In this document: one piece after another, positions 1-5,870 of the stretch
How positions within the stretch are numbered: the stretch's first letter is position 1
How the letters are laid out: each line of letters starts with the position of its first letter
NCBI GenBank assembly: GCA_945907335.1
Contig: CAMDSU010000124.1
Coordinates: forward strand, 1 to 5,870
DNA length: 5,870 nucleotides
Origin: Bordetella parapertussis
GTDB taxonomy: Bacteria > Pseudomonadota > Gammaproteobacteria > Burkholderiales > Burkholderiaceae_C
Direction: 5' to 3'
Program-made: the position numbers and the translations under genes
The notes under the pieces: generated by a model
The model's database searches: none
What the model saw: only the letters and a program-made list of their open reading frames with translations
Told to the model about the DNA's origin: nothing

Positions 1-707
1 TGACTGTGCTTGCTGGCTTCATAGAAACATTGCAAACACTGCCTCTGTCAAATGAAGAGCAAGAAAAATATTTAAACTTGATGGCTAATCAGGCATTTAG
101 ATTGAAATCACTCGTCGATGATTTGCTTGTTCTGTCCAGAATTGAAGGAAGGCATTTGCCTGGTCATCATGAATGGGTCTCCATCAAGAAAATCCTCGTG
201 CAAATAGAGGAAGAGGCTGTTGGTTTGTCTGTCAAATTACATCCTTTGATGCATGACCGTCAGCGCTTAGTCTTTCAGTTAACTGATCATGATGCAGGAA
301 TGGAAATTTCTGGTTCATCCTCTGAGTTGATGAGTGCCTTTTCAAATTTAATCAGCAACGCAATTCGTTATACGCCTGCGGGTGGCACTATCAATGTGCA
401 TTGGAAAACCACTGATGCAGGTGGCGTATTTTGCGTCACTGATTCCGGCCCGGGTATAGCCCCTGAACACTTTGCCCGACTGTCCGAGCGTTTCTACAGG
501 ATTGACCGCAGCCGGTCAAGAGACACGGGGGGAACGGGTCTGGGCTTAGCCATTGTGAAGCATGTGATTCAACGGCATGAGGGCGTGATGGAGATAGAAA
601 GCAAAATCAATGTGGGCTCTAAATTTTCACTGCTGTTCCCAACGCACAGGTTACGCATGGCCAATAAGAAAGCTCATACCGAGATCGAGTCTATCAGCGG
701 TATTTAG
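1..707 (+). CDS. phoR: PhoR-like sensor histidine kinase, 3' part (5' end outside window)
   Basis: This is the C-terminal part of a membrane sensor kinase that would autophosphorylate on histidine and pass the phosphate to a PhoB-type regulator in phosphate-starvation control. The first complete codon is at 3, and the visible protein begins TVLAGFIETL, which matches the segment just after the phospho-accepting H-box of PhoR (HELRTPLTVL-type). The histidine, the PAS domain and the membrane anchor therefore lie upstream of the window. Numbering from the GTG at 6, residues 1-50 are the second helix of the dimerisation domain. The ATP-binding domain follows: N-box with N114 and N118 (SNLISNAIRYTP), G1 box DSGPGI at 146-151, F-box ERFYRID at 161-167, and G2 box GGTGLGLAIVKH at 175-186. 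All ATP-binding motifs look intact. About 18 residues follow the usual FP end of the fold. The TAG stop (705-707) lies inside the convergent MATE gene. The PhoR assignment rests on the post-H-box sequence; another HisKA kinase is possible because neither phoB nor phoU is in view. Confidence 0.88.
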   Translation, partial: TVLAGFIETLQTLPLSNEEQEKYLNLMANQAFRLKSLVDDLLVLSRIEGRHLPGHHEWVSIKKILVQIEEEAVGLSVKLHPLMHDRQRLVFQLTDHDAGMEISGSSSELMSAFSNLISNAIRYTPAGGTINVHWKTTDAGGVFCVTDSGPGIAPEHFARLSERFYRIDRSRSRDTGGTGLGLAIVKHVIQRHEGVMEIESKINVGSKFSLLFPTHRLRMANKKAHTEIESISGI

Positions 708-2037
708 GATCCTTTAAAACACGCGCAATCAATAGCAATAATCCTGCACATACCAATCCCAGAGCCACCACACTCATTAGCCAAAACGCTGCAGGAGATT
801 GGGTTGCACTGAAGCTACCAATGCCTTCATATGCCAAAAGATAACCACCGCTTAACCCTATTCCCCAAAGCATTGAACCGTATACCAGCATCGGTAAAAA
901 AGTAACTTTGAAGCTTCGTAATACAAAAAAGCATAAAGTTTGCAGTGCATCTCCTATGTGGTAGAAACCAACCAAGAAAAGTAATTGGGCAGAAATTTTT
1001 GCAACTTCATCATCTTTTGCATAGACCATCGCAATCTCTTCGGAAAAGGTAAACAGAAGACCTGCCATAAATAGCGCCTCAACTGCAATCAATTGAAAAC
1101 CGATGACCAGCACTGAGCGCATATTTTGATAATTTGCCGCACCAATCCAATAACTTAGTCGAGCACTGATGGCGATTGAGAAGGACAACGGAATCATGTA
1201 GAGCAGTGCAGTCATATTGGCTGCAATTTGGTGACTGGCTGTGGCCATGGTTCCTTGCCGGGCAATAAACAAGGCCATCAGAGTGAAAGAGGTCACTTCA
1301 ACCAAAACACTTAGACCATTGGGTATACCTAACTTGGCCATCTGTTTGATTTTTTCGCCATCAGGTTTAGCCATGGGTTTCCAGATATCAAATCGATCGT
1401 AGATCTCGCTTTTCCAAAGAAGAGCCAAAGCAATCATGCACATCACATAACTTACGATGACGGTGGCTAAGGCACAGCCAGCAATGCCCATTCCATTGGT
1501 GTCATTGGTACCAAAGGTAAGCACAATTGACAAAGGGATTTTGCAAAGCAAGGCAGCTATTTGAATCCAAGTAACGAGTCTGGGTTTGCCTATGCTTTGA
1601 TTCAATGAACTGTAGAGTCTGAAAAATAATGCGGCGGGCAAAGCTGCCGCCAAGATACCCAAATATGACTGCGCATCTGACTGAACGGAGACAGGTACTT
1701 GTGTTGACTGCATTAAAAAATAAGGCGATAGCAATACCATGGCGCCAACCACTGACAATATCACCCAAACATATAGAGATTGCCTTAGCAATTCGCCAAC
1801 TTCAGAAAACCTCTTGCCACCATACAGTTCGGCAAACATAGGCAGCAATGCTTGTATAACGCCGATCAGTGTCACGTAAACAGTCACATAAATGGCAGAA
1901 CTGACAGATAAAACCGCAAGTGCCTGCGGATCATATCGGCCAGCGATGATGGTGTCCGTGACCCCAAATGCGACAACTGCGAGTTGACCCACTAGGACTG
2001 TTCCCGCATGTTTAAGAATGGTTTTTCTTTCAGTCAT
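694..2037 (-). CDS. MATE family multidrug efflux transporter (NorM-like)
   Basis: Inner-membrane cation/drug antiporter of the MATE branch of the MOP superfamily. From the chosen start it is about 447 residues, the usual NorM length, with about 12 hydrophobic segments in two homologous halves. Counting from the longer possible start at 2079, the first half begins GQLAVVAFGVTDTIIAGRY (31-49), with D42 at the TM1 acidic position. The second half contains GIPNGLSVLVEVTSFT (251-266), with E261 at the TM7 glutamate position, and later HIGDALQ with D377 followed by LRSFK. These three acidic sites correspond to residues known to matter for ion and drug coupling in NorM. The start at 2037 is preferred because its ATG overlaps the stop of the upstream gene (ATGACTGA) and because the protein then begins MTERKTILKHAG, as family members do. 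The start at 2079 would add 14 polar residues and a 50-bp overlap; neither start has a good Shine-Dalgarno. The substrate cannot be told from sequence. Confidence 0.92.
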   Translation of the reverse strand: MTERKTILKHAGTVLVGQLAVVAFGVTDTIIAGRYDPQALAVLSVSSAIYVTVYVTLIGVIQALLPMFAELYGGKRFSEVGELLRQSLYVWVILSVVGAMVLLSPYFLMQSTQVPVSVQSDAQSYLGILAAALPAALFFRLYSSLNQSIGKPRLVTWIQIAALLCKIPLSIVLTFGTNDTNGMGIAGCALATVIVSYVMCMIALALLWKSEIYDRFDIWKPMAKPDGEKIKQMAKLGIPNGLSVLVEVTSFTLMALFIARQGTMATASHQIAANMTALLYMIPLSFSIAISARLSYWIGAANYQNMRSVLVIGFQLIAVEALFMAGLLFTFSEEIAMVYAKDDEVAKISAQLLFLVGFYHIGDALQTLCFFVLRSFKVTFLPMLVYGSMLWGIGLSGGYLLAYEGIGSFSATQSPAAFWLMSVVALGLVCAGLLLLIARVLKDPKYR

Positions 2038-3718
2038 TCTGGGAAGATTCGATGCGTTGATAGATTTGTACGGTGTCATTCTTGTCGCCGGGACGCTGAA
2101 TAGTTTTTATGAAATGCCACTTGTCCGAGTCAATTGACAAAAGGCTTGAGTCGTATGAAAGGGGTTTTTTAAGCAGCCATTTGCATGGGGTCTCATTTCG
2201 CATGGGCTCGAAAGTGAGATTGCTGTGGAACGAGAATCCAGCAATTTGGTGGCGATCCATTTTTGAAAATGCCACACATTTCTCGTTACCAATAACTTGT
2301 GTTAATTGCATGGTCCATGCTTTGTAGCTCATGGCATGGTCTAAAAAGGGTAGCCAAAGAGTCATCAAAAGAACCCAGCAAAGCACAGCGCCGGTAGCGG
2401 GCAATACCAGGCTCTTCCAAATGGCGGAAGGGTGACGTCCAACACGCCACGTGATGATTTTGAGCCAAATCAAACTGACAGTGATCGCAATAATCATCGC
2501 AAGTAAGTTGAATTCGTAAACATAACCAGGCACAAGCCTATAAACATTACTCGCTGGTTGGGCAGGAATACCAGTTTCTAGCGACAGCCACACACCCCAA
2601 ATTGCTATTGCGCAAGTTGTAAAAAAAATCAAAGTAAACCAATCTACCAGTGCAGCTACTGAGCGCCGTAGTGTTGGCAATGAAAATGCAGCCAGAGTGG
2701 CAATACTCGGCAAAACAAGTAGCAGTGTTCTGTCCGGATTTGAGGTCGAGACACTTGCCAGTAAAGTGATTCCAAAAAAGAATACAGGCAGCGTGAGGTG
2801 CTGGGTCCAAAGTTGATGGCGCCAGTGGCCTCGCCATTTCCACAACGTCCAAGCTGCCAGCGGCCATGCAGGCCATAAGAACCAAAGCATGAGTTCAATG
2901 TTTTCTTTGAATTTCCCTTTAAATTCAAATAAATTTACAACACGCCACTTCCAAAGATCGAGATAAACACTCAGACAAATCATAGCGGCCATGACGCCGA
3001 TCAAGGTCCAGATATGCCATTTAAAGGCTTGAGGGTTTCTCTGCCACATCAAACATACGCCGGCAAGCAGCAGCATTGCCAAGGTTGGGGCACCACTCAG
3101 TGTCAGCAATAGCGAGCTTAGACATATGCCTACCAAGCCTTTGCCTGGGTGAAAATGCATGTAAGCAGCACCTGCAAACAAAACACAAACCAATTGAAGC
3201 TGAAAGGCCATGGGCGTGATTTCATGGCTAGGTACGGCTAATCCTAAGCAAGCAATGTAAGCGAGCAATCCGCCGTCTGCGATGGCTCTTGCGTAATCTT
3301 TGGGATTCGCCTCTCCGCCAAAAGCAAATGCAACAGGTTGTGCATGTGGATTTCTGGCCAAGAAATAAATACCTTGCCATAAACAAAACATGCCCAATAA
3401 ACTGAACATTGAATAGGTCAGACGTGCTGCCAAATCGGGGGCTAAACCACTCAATGATTGAATAGCAAGCATGCCCACCCAGTAGGGAACCAAAGCATCT
3501 AACTCTGGTGGTATGCCCGCTAATTGCAAATGGAAAATATCACTTTGACCTTGAACCAGGCTGACCATGTAGCCCAGCGATGTCAAGTCCATGCTTTTCC
3601 AGGGACCGCGATCAAATGAACCTATGAACACATAAACAACACACAGCAATACCAACCAATACCTGGGCATGCGTCGCACAGCAAGGTTTGAGATGATGGC
3701 TGGCGAGGGTGTTTTCAT
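2030..3718 (-). CDS. GT-C fold membrane glycosyltransferase homologue (ArnT/PMT, GT39/GT83-like), catalytic motifs degenerate
   Basis: A 562-residue polytopic membrane protein with roughly 12-14 hydrophobic segments between residues 20 and 458 and a soluble C-terminal part (about 460-562), which would be periplasmic in this family. The pattern resembles bacterial ArnT-like glycosyltransferases that move a sugar from undecaprenyl phosphate to lipid A, glycan or protein. A RGPWK segment (37-41) opens the first periplasmic loop, LAG follows at 66-68 and YW at 79-80, and a later DRTLLLVLPSIATLAA segment (329-344) resembles the family's DRYLLPLLPALALLA region. The tail carries CVA (481-483) and CKWLL (512-516), as I recall from betaproteobacterial relatives. 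The acidic DE after PWK reads MD (43-44) and the EKPPL motif reads LDALV (73-77), so ordinary catalysis is doubtful. The ATG has AAAGG 4 bases upstream; M17 (3670) is a possible later start. Its TGA overlaps the MATE start by 8 bp, implying co-translation. Membrane protein is certain, glycosyltransferase family likely, substrate unknown. Confidence 0.75.
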   Translation of the reverse strand: MKTPSPAIISNLAVRRMPRYWLVLLCVVYVFIGSFDRGPWKSMDLTSLGYMVSLVQGQSDIFHLQLAGIPPELDALVPYWVGMLAIQSLSGLAPDLAARLTYSMFSLLGMFCLWQGIYFLARNPHAQPVAFAFGGEANPKDYARAIADGGLLAYIACLGLAVPSHEITPMAFQLQLVCVLFAGAAYMHFHPGKGLVGICLSSLLLTLSGAPTLAMLLLAGVCLMWQRNPQAFKWHIWTLIGVMAAMICLSVYLDLWKWRVVNLFEFKGKFKENIELMLWFLWPAWPLAAWTLWKWRGHWRHQLWTQHLTLPVFFFGITLLASVSTSNPDRTLLLVLPSIATLAAFSLPTLRRSVAALVDWFTLIFFTTCAIAIWGVWLSLETGIPAQPASNVYRLVPGYVYEFNLLAMIIAITVSLIWLKIITWRVGRHPSAIWKSLVLPATGAVLCWVLLMTLWLPFLDHAMSYKAWTMQLTQVIGNEKCVAFSKMDRHQIAGFSFHSNLTFEPMRNETPCKWLLKKPLSYDSSLLSIDSDKWHFIKTIQRPGDKNDTVQIYQRIESSQND

Positions 3719-3755
3719 TGGCCTTTGGCGTTAGGGAAATCGGATCTTCAGAAAT

Positions 3756-3784
3756 AAAAAAAGCAGCTGAAAAAGCTGCTTTTT
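3756..3784 (-). terminator. Rho-independent terminator downstream of rpmE2
   Basis: Read on the minus strand, an 11-bp perfect stem AAAAAGCAGCT / AGCTGCTTTTT (arms 3774-3784 and 3758-3768) encloses a 5-base loop TTTTC. The U-run continues to seven T (3762-3756). It begins 16 bp after the rpmE2 stop codon and should end the transcript carrying rpmE2, and rho if they are co-transcribed. In the + direction the run is only TTTT followed by GAGAG, so plus-strand termination would be weak, and no plus-strand gene precedes it nearby. Confidence 0.9.
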
Positions 3785-3800
3785 GAGAGACAGAGTGAAA

Positions 3801-4058
3801 TTACTTGGCGGCTGTCTTGCCATATTTGTTACGGAATCTCTCAACACGTCCACCCATGGTGTCCACTGATTTTTGAGTGCCGGTATAGAAAGGATGTGAT
3901 TCGCTAGAGGTGTCCAACTTGTAAAGTGGCAGTTCGCGTCCGTCTTCCATTTTGATGGTTTCTTTTGTATTGGCACATGTGCGTGTGACAAATTTGAAGC
4001 CATTTGACAAATCAACGAAACAAACGTCGCGATATTCGGGGTGAATGCCTGCTTTCAT
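3801..4058 (-). CDS. rpmE2: 50S ribosomal protein bL31, type B (zinc-independent)
   Basis: An 85-residue small protein of the large ribosomal subunit; bL31 helps form the bridge between the subunits at the central protuberance. It opens [16 protein letters not shown] and carries the hallmark [10 protein letters not shown] (51-60) and a C-terminal [13 protein letters not shown] (69-81). Type A L31 has a CxC pair and a CxxC before HPFYTG that together hold zinc. Here the second pair is SSES and the first is not present as CxC, leaving only isolated C13 and C28, so this is the zinc-free type B (E. coli YkgM) form. The ATG is preceded by AGGA with six bases between, a good ribosome-binding site. 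It lies 79 bp after rho in the same direction and just before a strong terminator, so it is likely the last gene of the rho transcript or a short unit of its own. Confidence 0.97.
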   Translation of the reverse strand: MKAGIHPEYRDVCFVDLSNGFKFVTRTCANTKETIKMEDGRELPLYKLDTSSESHPFYTGTQKSVDTMGGRVERFRNKYGKTAAK

Positions 4059-4085
4059 GGTAATTCCTAATCAATTCGAGAGCCA

Positions 4086-4102
4086 CAAGAGCCAATCTCT
4101 TG
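4086..4102 (-). other. Hairpin in the rho-rpmE2 gap / rpmE2 leader
   Basis: The transcript strand reads CAAGAG ATTGG CTCTTG, a perfect 6-bp stem with a 5-base loop that two flanking G-U pairs could extend. It sits about 28 bases before the rpmE2 start codon. No U-run follows it, so it is not an intrinsic terminator; it could be a leader structure or simply an RNA-stability element. A CATAAT hexamer lies upstream (4127-4122) but has no recognisable -35 partner, so a separate rpmE2 promoter is unproven. Confidence 0.45.
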
Positions 4103-4137
4103 CACTTATCGTAAGCCTTCTATTATGCCTTAAGTTC

Positions 4138-5400
4138 TTAGCCGCCTCTTCTCATCATGTCAAAGAAGTCAACGTTTGTCTTGGTGGCTTTCATATTTTT
4201 GAGCATCAACTCCATGGATTCAATTTCATCCAGGTTATAAATAAATTGTCTTAGTATTCTGGACTTTTGAAGTATTTCAGGACTTAAAAGCAATTCTTCC
4301 CGCCTTGTGCCGCTTCGGTTGAGTTGGATGGCAGGGAACACGCGTTTTTCATACAAACGGCGATCTAAGTGGATTTCGCAATTCCCAGTACCTTTGAATT
4401 CTTCAAAGATCACTTCGTCCATACGACTGCCAGTATCGATCAAAGCTGTTGCAATGATGGTCAATGAGCCGCCTTCTTCAACTTTGCGAGCAGCTCCGAA
4501 AAAACGTTTTGGCCGCTGTAATGCATTTGAATCAACGCCGCCGGTGAGCACTTTGCCGGAGCTTGGTACAACATTGTTGTAAGCACGTGCCAAACGGGTA
4601 ATGGAGTCAAGCAATATGACAACATCTTTTTTGAGTTCAACCAAACGCTTCGCCCGCTCAATCACCATTTCTGCCACGTGAACATGCCGTGCTGCAGGTT
4701 CGTCAAAGGTGGATGCAATCACTTCCCCTTTGACACTGCGTTGCATTTCAGTCACTTCTTCTGGGCGTTCATCAACCAATAAAACCATGACGTGGCTATC
4801 AGGGTAGTTTGCAGAAATGGCATGCGCAATATGTTGCATCATGACAGTTTTGCCGCTTTTGGGAGGCGCCACCAGTAATGCGCGTTGGCCCTTACCGATA
4901 GGCGCAATGATGTCAATGATTCGGCCAGTGATGTTTTCTTCCCCCTTGATGTCACGCTCGAGACGCATTTGCTCTTTGGGAAACAGCGGCGTCAAGTTTT
5001 CGAACATGACCTTGTGCTTGTTGTTTTCGGGCAGGTCGCCATTGACTTGGTCTAATTTTGTAAGTGCAAAGTAACGCTCACCATCTTTTGGAATACGTAC
5101 CTCGCCTTCGATCATGTCGCCGGTGTGTAAGTTGAAACGTCGAACTTGGCTGGGGCTGATGTAGATGTCGTCTGTGCTGGCGGTGTAGCTGGTATCGGGG
5201 CTTCTTAAAAAACCAAAACCATCAGGCAAAATTTCCAACACGCCATCTGCAAATACCTGTTCCCCAGCACGCGCCCGTTTTTTAATGATCGCAAACATTA
5301 ACTCTTGTTTGCGCATACGCCCGGTATTCTCAATTTCAAGTTCTTCAGCTTGTTTCAATACTTCAGACACGTGAAGAGCTTTGAGTTCGTTCAGATGCAT
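4138..5400 (-). CDS. rho: Transcription termination factor Rho
   Basis: Hexameric RNA-dependent ATPase/helicase that loads on C-rich nascent RNA and ends transcription. It is 420 residues, essentially the length of E. coli Rho (419). Residues 1-45 are the N-terminal helical Rho_N domain. Residues 50-115 are the cold-shock-like primary RNA-binding domain with GFGFLRS at 61-67. The ATPase core has the P-loop APPKSGKT (178-185), LLVDERPEE with E211, Walker [11 protein letters not shown] with D265, the Q-loop [13 protein letters not shown] (282-294) that contacts RNA in the central channel, and SGTRREEL with R366 as the likely arginine finger. Numbering coincides with E. coli through the core, and bicyclomycin-contact positions such as D210, R212, S266 and G337 are kept. 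There is no large insertion of the kind seen in actinobacterial Rho. The ATG at 5400 has an excellent AAGGAG seven bases upstream. Gene order trxA-rho is common in Proteobacteria. Confidence 0.99.
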   Translation of the reverse strand: MHLNELKALHVSEVLKQAEELEIENTGRMRKQELMFAIIKKRARAGEQVFADGVLEILPDGFGFLRSPDTSYTASTDDIYISPSQVRRFNLHTGDMIEGEVRIPKDGERYFALTKLDQVNGDLPENNKHKVMFENLTPLFPKEQMRLERDIKGEENITGRIIDIIAPIGKGQRALLVAPPKSGKTVMMQHIAHAISANYPDSHVMVLLVDERPEEVTEMQRSVKGEVIASTFDEPAARHVHVAEMVIERAKRLVELKKDVVILLDSITRLARAYNNVVPSSGKVLTGGVDSNALQRPKRFFGAARKVEEGGSLTIIATALIDTGSRMDEVIFEEFKGTGNCEIHLDRRLYEKRVFPAIQLNRSGTRREELLLSPEILQKSRILRQFIYNLDEIESMELMLKNMKATKTNVDFFDMMRRGG

Positions 5401-5406
5401 AGGGGT

Positions 5407-5420
5407 ACTCCTTGAGGAGT
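5407..5420 (-). promoter_or_regulatory. rho ribosome-binding site inside a small hairpin
   Basis: On the transcript strand the sequence ACTCCTCAAGGAGT lies seven to twenty bases before the rho ATG. ACTCC pairs perfectly with GGAGT around a UCAA loop. The Shine-Dalgarno AAGGAG occupies the end of the loop and most of the 3' arm, so folding would mask it. The stem is short (5 bp), so the structure may be transient; the Shine-Dalgarno itself is certain, its regulatory masking is inference. Confidence 0.5.
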
Positions 5421-5510
5421 TCGGTCTTTAAGAGGGGGATATGCAGACAGAGAGCCTGCTGTGAGAGGCCGTAGGCGCAGAAAAGAAATCAGCGATAAGC
5501 CATAAAACTA

Positions 5511-5519
5511 ATTATGACA
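5511..5519 (-). promoter_or_regulatory. Possible extended -10 promoter for rho
   Basis: The minus strand reads TGTCATAAT between trxA and rho: a TGn extension followed by CATAAT, five of six matches to TATAAT. The hexamer 17 bases further upstream (TATTTC) is a poor -35, which extended -10 promoters tolerate. If real, transcription would begin near 5504 and give rho a leader of about 100 bases. No intrinsic terminator hairpin separates trxA from rho (a run of seven T at 5528-5522 lacks a stem), so read-through from trxA is an alternative. Confidence 0.3.
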
Positions 5520-5546
5520 CGAAAAAAATGGATGAAATAGATTGAA

Positions 5547-5870
5547 TCAAGCCAGTTGTTGTTGAATGAACTCATTGAGTTGGGCCTTGCTTACGGCGCC
5601 GACTTTGGTGGCCGCTAATTGACCATCTTTGAAGAGCATCAAAGTGGGAATGCCGCGGATGCCAAATTTGGCGGGAATATCTCTGTTTTCATCGACATTC
5701 ATCTTGGCAATATGCAACTTGCCTTTGTAAGTGTCAGCTGCTTCGTCTAAAACGGGTGCAATCATTTTGCAAGGTCCGCACCATTCAGCCCAAAAATCTA
5801 CAAGCACGGTGTCTTTGGATTCAATGACGACAGACTCAAAATTGCTGTCGGTAATGTGTTGGATAAGTTG
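5547..5870 (-). CDS. trxA: Thioredoxin (start codon outside window)
   Basis: Cytoplasmic dithiol reductant that reduces protein disulfides and is itself recycled by thioredoxin reductase. The reading frame is open to the window edge and shows 107 residues, beginning [15 protein letters not shown], so only the initiating Met and perhaps a couple of residues are missing compared with the 108-residue E. coli protein. In visible numbering, D25 (the buried acid), W30-C31-G32-P33-C34 (the redox site) and the cis-proline P75 in RGIPTLMLF are all present, with the expected helix [11 protein letters not shown] at the C terminus. The GTG at 5807, which opens the core VLVDFW, is an internal valine codon and not the start, because the upstream 21 codons are clearly thioredoxin. 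It stands 146 bp upstream of rho in the same orientation. Confidence 0.98.
   Translation of the reverse strand, partial: QLIQHITDSNFESVVIESKDTVLVDFWAEWCGPCKMIAPVLDEAADTYKGKLHIAKMNVDENRDIPAKFGIRGIPTLMLFKDGQLAATKVGAVSKAQLNEFIQQQLA

Noticed and set aside
1629..1841. 70-codon plus-strand open frame inside the MATE gene.
   Set aside because: Antisense to a clear transporter gene, with no recognisable domain and no promoter or ribosome-binding site; a shadow of the real frame.
694..2037. MATE gene considered as a Wzx-type O-antigen flippase because of the neighbouring glycosyltransferase homologue.
   Set aside because: The NorM-specific acidic positions and motifs are all present, and no other polysaccharide genes are nearby.
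2547..2928. Two overlapping minus-strand open frames (112 and 90 codons) inside the glycosyltransferase homologue.
   Set aside because: Out-of-frame shadows of a continuous 562-codon gene; their sequences are low-quality and Cys/His-rich with no family resemblance, and the main frame shows no frameshift.
3756..3784. Terminator hairpin considered as bidirectional.
   Set aside because: On the plus strand the run after the stem is only four T then GAGAG, and no plus-strand gene ends nearby.
3731..4015. 94-codon minus-strand frame overlapping rpmE2 and the terminator.
   Set aside because: It reads rpmE2 in the wrong frame and would run through the terminator hairpin; rpmE2 is certain.
4817..5074. 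85-codon plus-strand frame antisense to rho.
   Set aside because: Mirrors the strongly conserved rho ATPase-core and linker codons; no independent coding evidence.
5489..5503. Four-codon reading frame (M-A-Y-R-stop, minus strand) in the rho leader, reminiscent of the rhoL leader peptide of E. coli.
   Set aside because: No ribosome-binding site precedes it, it would lie almost at the inferred transcript start, and four codons are expected by chance.

Overview
The window looks like ordinary chromosomal core sequence from a moderately AT-rich betaproteobacterium, most likely Burkholderiales. Evidence for this is the trxA - rho - rpmE2 gene order on the minus strand, a 420-residue Rho with Burkholderiales-like sequence, and a PhoR-type kinase next door. 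The base composition would suit a Polynucleobacter-like lineage, but that placement is inference from memory and was not searched.

Layout, left to right. Positions 1-707 (+) hold the 3' two-thirds of a PhoR-like sensor histidine kinase: the end of the dimerisation domain and a complete ATP-binding domain. It runs tail-to-tail into, and overlaps by 14 bp, a minus-strand pair. That pair is a GT-C-type membrane glycosyltransferase homologue (2030-3718) followed by a MATE efflux transporter (694-2037), joined by an 8-bp ATGACTGA overlap that suggests translational coupling. Positions 3719-3800 hold a strong intrinsic terminator for the next gene upstream. Type B ribosomal protein bL31 (rpmE2, 3801-4058), transcription termination factor Rho (rho, 4138-5400) and thioredoxin (trxA, 5547 to beyond the window edge) complete the minus strand. 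No tRNA, rRNA, mobile element, CRISPR array or integration scar was seen.

How the genes fit together: trxA, rho and rpmE2 are housekeeping genes (redox, transcription termination, translation) read in one direction and ending at the hairpin near 3770. The glycosyltransferase homologue and MATE protein form a separate envelope-related unit. No convincing promoter was recognised in the short gap before it.

No clearly new multi-gene system is visible. The points most worth a second look are: (1) the glycosyltransferase homologue keeps the family's overall pattern but seems to have lost the acidic DE and EKPP catalytic motifs; (2) the rho ribosome-binding site lies in the 3' arm of a small hairpin, just downstream of a C-rich, G-poor leader, which could serve autoregulation; (3) the tight coupling of the glycosyltransferase homologue to a MATE transporter.
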